Origin: Emticicia sp. CRIBPO
GTDB lineage: Bacteria; Bacteroidota; Bacteroidia; Cytophagales; Spirosomataceae
Length of the DNA stretch: 64,000 nucleotides
Assembly (NCBI RefSeq): GCF_009905725.1
Contig: NZ_JAAAKV010000010.1
Coordinates: forward strand, 62,001-126,000
Reading direction: 5' to 3'
Below, piece after piece: positions 35,468 through 42,593 of this stretch. The number at the start of each line of letters is the position of its first letter. Within the stretch, counting starts at the first letter, position 1. Below the pieces are notes generated by a model. The model worked only from the letters and a program-made list of their open reading frames with translations. It was not told the DNA's origin and did no database searches. A program made the translations under genes and the position numbers.

Positions 35468-38400
35468 ATGAACGCCGAAGTCAATAAAAAATATAAGACC
35501 ACTTGTTGCTATTGTGGGGTAGGGTGTGGTATCGAAATCACCCACCAGGGAAACGGCAAAATCCATGTGGAAGGTGACAAGTCGCACCCGGTCAATAAAG
35601 GCATGCTTTGTTCAAAAGGAATGAATTTACATTACACTGTCAACGACCAGTCTGACAGGCTGCTGGTTCCACAGATGCGGATGAACCGGAGTATGCCGCT
35701 GCAGCCAACGACCTGGGACGATGCCCTGGAAAGGACAGCGGCCATTTTCAGGACTTTTATTGCCAAATACGGACCTGAATCTGTCGGAATTTATGTGTCG
35801 GGCCAGTGTCTTACAGAAGAGTATTATCTCTGGAACAAACTGATGAAAGGCTTTATCGGGGCCAATAATATTGACACGAATTCAAGGCTTTGCATGAGCT
35901 CGGCCGTGGTAGGTTATAAAATGTCGCTGGGCGAGGACTCTGTACCAGTGTGTTATGATGACATCGAACTTTCTGACTGTCTGTTGGTAACAGGTGCCAA
36001 CCCGGCCTGGTGTCACCCGATCATCTGGAGACGGGTGGAGGCCCATAAGCAAGCCAATCCGGGCGTAAAGATCATTGTGGTGGATCCGCGTAAAACGCAG
36101 TCAGCTGCACAGGCGGACCTGCACTTGCAGATCAATCCCGGCACAGACGTGACACTGAACCATGCCATAGGAAGGGCTTTGATAGAGCTGAATGCCATTG
36201 ACCATGATTTTATTCAGAACCATACCAATGGTTTTGAGGCCTATAAAAACTCGGTATTCCTGAGGTCTGTGGAAGAAGCCGCAGAAATCTGCGGTATCGC
36301 ATCCGAAGATATCCGGCTGGCTGCTCAATGGATTGCTGAAGCGAAGGGTTTTCTGTCGATGTGGACCATGGGTCTTAACCAGTCGGTGATTGGCGTGAAT
36401 AAAAATCTGTCGCTGATTAACTTGTCGCTCATCACCGGGAAGATCGGCAAACCGGGCAACGGACCGTTTTCGCTTACCGGTCAGCCTAATGCCATGGGTG
36501 GCCGTGAGGTGGGTGGACTGGCGAATATGCTGGCCTCACACCGGGAGTTGTCTAACGCTGTACACCGCGAAGAAATGCAGCAATTCTGGGGCGGCTCGCC
36601 TATTGCTGAAAAGCCGGGACTGACGGCCACAGAAATGTTTGAAGCCCTCGCTGACGGGAGAATGAAAGCGATCTGGATAGTTTGTACTAACCCGTTAGTG
36701 AGTCTGCCTGATGTAAAAATGGCTGAAAAGGCCCTGAAAAATGCGAGACTGGTGGTGGTGCAGGACATTTCTAACCGTGCCGATACCATAAAATATGCCG
36801 ATATTGTGCTTCCTGCCGCTGCATGGGCAGAGAAGGAGGGGACTATGACCAACGCCGAAAGGAGGATATCCTATCTTAATAAGGTAGTGGATGCTCCGGG
36901 AGATACTAAACCTGATGTACAGATTATAACGTCTTTTGCTGCAAAAATGGGTTGGGGAACTCATTTCAATTACAATTCTACTGCAGATATTTATGATGAA
37001 TATGTCCGCACAACTGCCAACACTACCATTGATATTTCAGGTCTGAATTATGATATTCTGAAAAAACAGACCGTTCAATGGCCTTATAAAACCTCGGATG
37101 AAAACGGGAAGGGCAAGAGGCTCTTTGAAGACCGGCAGTTTTATACCCCGGACAAGAGAGCCAGGATTCAGACCGTCGATGATATCAACCAGTCGGAGCC
37201 GGTGAGCAGCGATTTCCCTTTGATATTGCTGACGGGCAGGGTCAGAGACCAGTGGCACACCATGACCAAAACCGGAAGGGTCAATAAACTTAACCAGCAC
37301 CGCGAGCAGCCTTTTATTGAAATCAGCCCGAAAGACGCCGAAAAAAGAGGGATTCTGGAGGGTGATGTGGTGGTGATCAGCGGCAGACGCGGGGAGGTGA
37401 AGGTAAAAGCGACTATTACGGGAGATGTCAAAGCGGGCACCTGCTTTTTGCCAATGCACTGGGGGCGGATCCAGGGCAGTGATTTCGGACGGGCCAACAA
37501 CCTGACGAACAACCTGGTTGACCCCAAGTCAAAAGAGCCTGATTTTAAGTTTTCGGCTGTAGAGATCGTGAAATATGTCAAACCGAAAGAGAAAATCGTC
37601 GTGATCGGGGCAGGTTCTGCGGCTCTGGGCTTTATTTCGACCTATCGCCAGTTGAATGAAACCGATGAGATTGAAGTGTTTTCAAAGGAAATTTATCCTT
37701 TTTATAACCGGGTAATGCTGCCTGATTATGTTTCAGGCACCCAAAACTGGGACCAGCTGGTGAAGCTTAGGGAAGACCAGTTTGAACAACAGAACATCAA
37801 AGTCAATAAAGGCATCAGTATTGAACATATTGACCGGAAAAATAAGGTCGTGGTTGATTCTGAGGGTCAGGAGCATTGTTACGATAAGCTGTTCTTAGGA
37901 ATGGGCAGCAGGGCTTTCATGCCGAGGAATTTCCCTAAAATTCCGGGCATCTTCAACATGAGAAGCCGCCTGGATGCCGACGCTCTGGGGCCTTTCATTG
38001 CGGAGAAAAAACGGGCGGTTATCGTGGGTGGAGGACTTCTGGGCCTGGAAATGGCCGCTTCTTTGCGTGAGCTGGATATTCCGGTGACGGTGGTTCAGAG
38101 GATCGGCCGGTTTATGGACAGGCAGCTGGATACGCTTGGCAGTGCGATCCTTCACGAAGAAATCGTAGCCCGTGGCATTGAAGTGTTTTACAATGATGAA
38201 GTGGAGCAATTCTTCGGAGTCGAAAAAATAGAAGGTATCAGGCTGAAATCCGGTCAGAGTATTTCCTGTAACCTGCTGATTGTGGCGGCCGGAACGCAGC
38301 CTGTCATTGAACTGGCCCAGCAATCTGGGCTGGAATGTAACCGCGGCATTGTGGTCAATGATTATCTGCAAACCTCCGATCCGGATATTTTTGCCTGTGG

Positions 38401-38983
38401 CGAAATAGCCCAGTGGAGAGGTGAGATGTGGGGCATCACAGCCGCTGCAGAACAGCAGGCTGAGGTGGTGGCCAAATATCTTGCTGGAGACCTGGCAGCG
38501 GTTTATAAGGGCAGTTTGTCTATGAACCTCCTTAAAATGCACGGACTTAACCTGTGCTCTCTGGGCATGGTGGAGATTCCGGCCGATGGTCAGGATTATG
38601 AGGAAGTGGTATTTATCGATAAATCGAGACATTATTATAAAAAGTGCGTCATCAAAGACGACAAGCTGGTAGGAGCCATCCTGATCGGAGACAAGTCGGA
38701 ATTCCTGGAGTTCAGAGACCTGATATTTAAAGGTATCGAATTATCTGAAAAAAGACTGCAGCTGCTCAGGTCTGGTAAAAAAGCTGAGCCGGTTATCGGT
38801 AAACTGATCTGCTCGTGCAGCAATGTGGGCGAAGGCAACCTGCTGAATGCGATCGCGGGGGGCTGCAAAGAAGCCAGCAGTTTATACCAGACCACAGGGG
38901 CGGGAACGGGCTGCGGCTCGTGCAGGGTAGAGGTCAGGGCTATTCTTGACAAAGCATTGAGCGAAGCGGTGGTAGCCGCGTAA
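35468..38983 (+). CDS. Assimilatory nitrate reductase fused to FAD/NAD(P)H reductase and BFD [2Fe-2S] domain
   Basis: A 1171-residue cytoplasmic enzyme. Residues 1-700 are a molybdopterin (bis-MGD) nitrate reductase: [4Fe-4S] ligands Cys13, Cys16, Cys20 and Cys48, and probable Mo ligand Cys142 in SRLCMSS. Residues about 705-1090 are an FAD/NAD-linked reductase like the NirB N-terminus or NasB, with IVVIGAGSAALGF near 710 and VIVGGGLLGLEMAAS near 855. Residues about 1112-1165 form a BFD-like [2Fe-2S] domain (LICSCSNVGEGN, GTGCGSCR). It is thus a one-chain NAD(P)H-nitrate reductase, where Bacillus uses separate NasC and NasB. It follows narK and precedes a rubredoxin protein, 21 bases away. Confidence 0.93.
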   Translation: MNAEVNKKYKTTCCYCGVGCGIEITHQGNGKIHVEGDKSHPVNKGMLCSKGMNLHYTVNDQSDRLLVPQMRMNRSMPLQPTTWDDALERTAAIFRTFIAKYGPESVGIYVSGQCLTEEYYLWNKLMKGFIGANNIDTNSRLCMSSAVVGYKMSLGEDSVPVCYDDIELSDCLLVTGANPAWCHPIIWRRVEAHKQANPGVKIIVVDPRKTQSAAQADLHLQINPGTDVTLNHAIGRALIELNAIDHDFIQNHTNGFEAYKNSVFLRSVEEAAEICGIASEDIRLAAQWIAEAKGFLSMWTMGLNQSVIGVNKNLSLINLSLITGKIGKPGNGPFSLTGQPNAMGGREVGGLANMLASHRELSNAVHREEMQQFWGGSPIAEKPGLTATEMFEALADGRMKAIWIVCTNPLVSLPDVKMAEKALKNARLVVVQDISNRADTIKYADIVLPAAAWAEKEGTMTNAERRISYLNKVVDAPGDTKPDVQIITSFAAKMGWGTHFNYNSTADIYDEYVRTTANTTIDISGLNYDILKKQTVQWPYKTSDENGKGKRLFEDRQFYTPDKRARIQTVDDINQSEPVSSDFPLILLTGRVRDQWHTMTKTGRVNKLNQHREQPFIEISPKDAEKRGILEGDVVVISGRRGEVKVKATITGDVKAGTCFLPMHWGRIQGSDFGRANNLTNNLVDPKSKEPDFKFSAVEIVKYVKPKEKIVVIGAGSAALGFISTYRQLNETDEIEVFSKEIYPFYNRVMLPDYVSGTQNWDQLVKLREDQFEQQNIKVNKGISIEHIDRKNKVVVDSEGQEHCYDKLFLGMGSRAFMPRNFPKIPGIFNMRSRLDADALGPFIAEKKRAVIVGGGLLGLEMAASLRELDIPVTVVQRIGRFMDRQLDTLGSAILHEEIVARGIEVFYNDEVEQFFGVEKIEGIRLKSGQSISCNLLIVAAGTQPVIELAQQSGLECNRGIVVNDYLQTSDPDIFACGEIAQWRGEMWGITAAAEQQAEVVAKYLAGDLAAVYKGSLSMNLLKMHGLNLCSLGMVEIPADGQDYEEVVFIDKSRHYYKKCVIKDDKLVGAILIGDKSEFLEFRDLIFKGIELSEKRLQLLRSGKKAEPVIGKLICSCSNVGEGNLLNAIAGGCKEASSLYQTTGAGTGCGSCRVEVRAILDKALSEAVVAA

Positions 38984-39004
38984 TTCATTTAAATTTTAGT
39001 AATC

Positions 39005-40468
39005 ATGAATGATTTTTGTACACTCCGTGTCAATTTCAAAGGAGGCATCATTTCTCCGGGCGAATTGCAGCAGATTCTTGAGATCGTCAAAGGATTTCAT
39101 GTCAGGCATATCAAATTCGGCTTAAGGCAGCAGCTGTTTATTCACCTGCCTTACGCCCTGCTCTCCGGGATCGAGAAAAGATTCAAAAAGCATTATGTTG
39201 CTTACCAGATCGACAGTAATTTTTATCCGAACCTCGTAAGTTCTTATGTGGCGGAGGAGGTTTTTCAGAAAGGGAACTGGCTTTCTGAAGGTATTTATAA
39301 GGACATTTTCGACCAGTTTGATTATGAGCCGAAGCTTAAGATCAATATCTCTGATAATGAACAGAGTTTCAGTCCTTTCTTTTCAGGACATATCAATTTC
39401 ATTGCTTCCAGGATCCCGAATTTCTGGCACCTGGCTGTTCGTAAACCCAAGTCCAATACCGTGCTGGATTATGATAAGCTGATATACACCCATGAGGTCG
39501 CCAGGGTTTGTCAGCAGATTGAAGAGAACATCGGAAGTTATGAAGAAGAAAATCAGGATTTCAGTCAGATTTTTTCACATCTGGATGTTTCTATTTCCAA
39601 CGATGTGGAGGAAGGCCTCAGGCTGCCTCATTTTTCATTGCCTTATTATGAAGGATTTAACCGCTACGGAAAGAAAACATGGCTGGGGATTTACCGCCGC
39701 AATGAAAGCTATGCCGTCGATTTTCTGCTTGAAGTCTGTGAATTGTGTCTCAATACCCGTGTCGGTGAAATTTGCCTGACGCCATGGAAGTCGCTCATTA
39801 TCAAAAACATTGAAGAAAATGACCGCTCAAAATGGAGTGCGGTACTGGCCAAATACGACATCAATGTCCGCCACGCGGCCAACGAACTCAACTGGCAGGT
39901 GGAAGATGATTCGGAAGAGGGATTGTCTCTAAAAAACCGGATCGTCAATTATTTTAACCAGAATGACCTCCGGACTTTCGGACTGTGCTTTGGCGTAAAA
40001 ATTATGCCGAGAACAGAAGTTTTTGCCTCGATAATGGTGCAAAAACGCAGTCTGAAGTTGTTTGGGCTTATTCCGCTGATCCCGGTTTATGACCTCTCGT
40101 TTACCGAAGATTTTGACCCTAACGGACGCACCAAAAAATATTTTGCCACAGGCGTGTTAAGCATCAACCTGGAAGAACAGGTCAGGAGAATGGTGCTGAA
40201 ATATAACCACGCTGTAGCTGAGAACAATATCAAAAAAGCTAACCTGAAACCCACTTTAAAAGAGAAACCCGAGCATGTTATCGAAAAGGTACACCAATGC
40301 CCGACCTGTTATACCATTTACGACTCTGCTTTTGGGGACGAACTGAATGACATTCCGGCGGGTGTACCTTTTAAAAAATTACCGGCGGATTACTGCTGCC
40401 CTGTTTGCGAAACGACCAAAGAAAAATTTAAGCCAATAAAAAACCTGACGCATTATGAGAAAATTTAA
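39005..40468 (+). CDS. Siroheme-reductase-like protein lacking cluster ligands, with C-terminal rubredoxin
   Basis: A 487-residue cytoplasmic protein. Residues 1-70 (NFKGGIISPGELQQILEIVK, FGLRQQLFIHLP) and about 235-300 (GEICLTPWKSLIIKNIEE) look like the two ferredoxin-like half-domains of nitrite/sulfite reductases, and the segment between resembles their linking domain. The siroheme/[4Fe-4S] ligand set (C-x5-C then C-x3-C) is absent. Residues 432-480 are a full rubredoxin: Cys432, Cys435, 29 residues, then Cys465 and Cys468 (CPTCYTIYD, CPVCETTKEKF). Its place between the nitrate reductase and the porin suggests an electron carrier or assembly factor. Its 3' end overlaps the porin gene by 14 bases. 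I know no proven function. Confidence 0.85.
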   Translation: MNDFCTLRVNFKGGIISPGELQQILEIVKGFHVRHIKFGLRQQLFIHLPYALLSGIEKRFKKHYVAYQIDSNFYPNLVSSYVAEEVFQKGNWLSEGIYKDIFDQFDYEPKLKINISDNEQSFSPFFSGHINFIASRIPNFWHLAVRKPKSNTVLDYDKLIYTHEVARVCQQIEENIGSYEEENQDFSQIFSHLDVSISNDVEEGLRLPHFSLPYYEGFNRYGKKTWLGIYRRNESYAVDFLLEVCELCLNTRVGEICLTPWKSLIIKNIEENDRSKWSAVLAKYDINVRHAANELNWQVEDDSEEGLSLKNRIVNYFNQNDLRTFGLCFGVKIMPRTEVFASIMVQKRSLKLFGLIPLIPVYDLSFTEDFDPNGRTKKYFATGVLSINLEEQVRRMVLKYNHAVAENNIKKANLKPTLKEKPEHVIEKVHQCPTCYTIYDSAFGDELNDIPAGVPFKKLPADYCCPVCETTKEKFKPIKNLTHYEKI

Positions 40469-41816
40469 CATCATTCTATTGATCATGGCCTTGTCTGTTA
40501 TGAAAGGATGGGCACAGTTCAGCCTGACGGGCCAGCTTCGTACACGAACAGAATACCGCAACGGATGGGGTTCTCCGGTGGCAGAAAGTGCCAAACCGGG
40601 CATATTTACTTCTCAGAGAACCCGCCTCAATTTCGGATACGCAGGATACCGCTTTAAGTTGTACAGCAGCCTGCAGGACGTCAGGGTCTGGGGACAGGAC
40701 CAGTCAACGGTCAACAGGAATTCCAACGAAACCAAAAATGGTCTGATGCTGCATGAGGCCTGGGCTGAAATCAGTTTACTGGATACGGCACAGACCAGGA
40801 AAGGAACGGAACTGAGTCTGAAAATCGGCCGCCAGGAACTGGTCTACGACGATGTGCGGTTCCTCGGCAACCTTGACTGGCTGCAGCAGGCACGTCGCCA
40901 TGACGCCGCATTGCTTAAATATGCCGGGAAAGCATGGACGGTTCATGCCGGGGCTGCTTTTAATCAGAATGGAGAATCTGAGACTTCAACGGTTTATAAC
41001 GGCGTTCCCACCGGAGGAAATACACCCGGAACCAACGGGATAGGGCTGATGTACAAGTCGATGCAGTTTGTGTATGTGAAGAAAAAACTGTCGTTCGGCT
41101 ATGCGTCATTCCTGAGTTTTAAAGATGACTTTAATAAAACTACGAAAGATCAGAACGGGGTGGTGACGAACGTGACGGGAGTTAACAGCCGGATTACCAC
41201 CGGGCTTTATCTGACCGGAACTTCGGGCAAGATTAATTTTACCCTGAGCGGCTATCTTCAGAATGGTAAAAATAAGTCGGGACAAAATCTGAATGCGTAT
41301 TTTTATACGGCTCAGGGTAACTACAAAGCAGGGAAAAAGCTTTCGCTAGGTCTTGGATATGACTATACCTCAGGCAATAAAACGCAGGGAGCCATAACGA
41401 CAGATCACAAATTCGATCCGCTTTACGGCACGCCTCACAAATTCTGGGGAAACATGGATTACTTTTATGTGGCCAAAGGATTCGGACAAACAGGATTATC
41501 TGACTTCTATTTCAAGTCGGTTTACAAGCCTGCAGATAAATGGCTGATTAACTTTGATATCCACCAGTTTAACGCCACTACACCCGTTTTTATGGCGGAA
41601 TCAACTACTCCTCTGAGCAAAAACTTCGGGCAGGAGTATGACCTGGTGGCCAGCTATACTTTGACGAAAATTATCAGTTTTGAAGCAGGATATTCAGTCT
41701 TCAATACTTCAGAAACGCTTTCTTCGCCGTCGGTTAAAAACATAGCCAACGCTCAGAAAGTAGCGACCTGGGGATATCTGACCCTCAATATTAAACCGGA
41801 TTTTATGGCCAAATGA
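40455..41816 (+). CDS. Outer-membrane porin, alginate-export-like barrel, of the nitrate operon
   Basis: A 453-residue beta-barrel protein with a signal peptide (MRKFNIILLIMALSVMKGWAQ). The N-terminal barrel region QLRTRTEYRNGWG, SQRTRLNFGYAGYRF, LKIGRQELVYDDVRFLGN and WLQQARRHDAA matches the alginate-export (AlgE-like) family. Strands alternate to the C-terminus. The gene overlaps the rubredoxin protein by 14 bases, so it belongs to the nitrate operon; the simplest idea is a nitrate or anion channel in the outer membrane, not alginate export. It ends one base from the convergent decarboxylase gene. Confidence 0.82.
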   Translation: MRKFNIILLIMALSVMKGWAQFSLTGQLRTRTEYRNGWGSPVAESAKPGIFTSQRTRLNFGYAGYRFKLYSSLQDVRVWGQDQSTVNRNSNETKNGLMLHEAWAEISLLDTAQTRKGTELSLKIGRQELVYDDVRFLGNLDWLQQARRHDAALLKYAGKAWTVHAGAAFNQNGESETSTVYNGVPTGGNTPGTNGIGLMYKSMQFVYVKKKLSFGYASFLSFKDDFNKTTKDQNGVVTNVTGVNSRITTGLYLTGTSGKINFTLSGYLQNGKNKSGQNLNAYFYTAQGNYKAGKKLSLGLGYDYTSGNKTQGAITTDHKFDPLYGTPHKFWGNMDYFYVAKGFGQTGLSDFYFKSVYKPADKWLINFDIHQFNATTPVFMAESTTPLSKNFGQEYDLVASYTLTKIISFEAGYSVFNTSETLSSPSVKNIANAQKVATWGYLTLNIKPDFMAK

Positions 41817-41817
41817 A

Positions 41818-42477
41818 TTAGGCCAGTTCTGCGATAACCGTTTCACCTCCCACAGGGCGGTCTTCAAGATTAACGAGAATTTTAGCATCCAGGGGCAGGA
41901 AAATGTCTATTCTTGAACCGAATTTGATAAAACCAAACTCTTCTCCCTGTGTTACGGGGAGATTTTCTTTTACATACCAGCAAAGTCTTCTGGCCAGGGC
42001 CCCGGCGATTTGTCTGAAAAGCACCTCTGTGCCGTTCTCATGTTTTACGACGATGGTTGTACGCTCGTTTTCAGTGCTGGACTTCGGATGCCAGGCTACC
42101 AGGTATTTGCCGGGATGGTATTTAAAATAAGAAACAATGCCTGACAGGGGATTAAAATTAATGTGTACATTGATGGGCGACATGAAGATCGAAATCTGTC
42201 TTCTGGGGCCTTTAAAATATTCAGTTTCAATGACTTCTTCGATCACTACGACCTTGCCGTCTGCAGGAGCAATAATGTGTTTGGGATTTATTGGGGTTTT
42301 TCTCGTAGGTTTGCGAAAAAATTGAAGGACAATCAGGAATAGGACAACACTTACGGCGATCAGCAGGTTATGAATCAGTTCGTTCTCAGGGAAAAGGTAT
42401 CTGATTAAAAAGTTAATGGCCAGTAGTCCGACGGTGCTGATGATTAAGGTTCCTGTTCCTTCTTTATGTATTGTCAT
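41818..42477 (-). CDS. psd: Phosphatidylserine decarboxylase proenzyme, short form
   Basis: A 219-residue membrane-associated enzyme making phosphatidylethanolamine. Two hydrophobic segments lie at about 10-30 and 36-50. The family motifs APADGKVV, MSPINVHINFNP and, near the C-terminus, GFIKFGSRIDIFLP are present. Self-cleavage at Gly-Ser in FGS would create the pyruvoyl group; FGS rather than LGST is usual for this short type. The usual partner pssA is not adjacent. It is transcribed against the nitrate operon. Confidence 0.93.
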   Translation of the reverse strand: MTIHKEGTGTLIISTVGLLAINFLIRYLFPENELIHNLLIAVSVVLFLIVLQFFRKPTRKTPINPKHIIAPADGKVVVIEEVIETEYFKGPRRQISIFMSPINVHINFNPLSGIVSYFKYHPGKYLVAWHPKSSTENERTTIVVKHENGTEVLFRQIAGALARRLCWYVKENLPVTQGEEFGFIKFGSRIDIFLPLDAKILVNLEDRPVGGETVIAELA

Positions 42478-42593
42478 TTGAGTTTTCAGAGTAAATTACA
42501 CAGGCAAATATACTAAACAATGCCTAGGTGATTCAGGATGTTTTAAATTTATTTTGGTACCTGGTCAAATTTGGAGCGAAGATTGGAAGTTCT

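Noticed and set aside
37895-38632. 245-residue minus-strand open frame inside the nitrate reductase fusion
   Set aside because: It is the shadow of a strongly conserved FAD/NAD domain on the plus strand and has no domain of its own.
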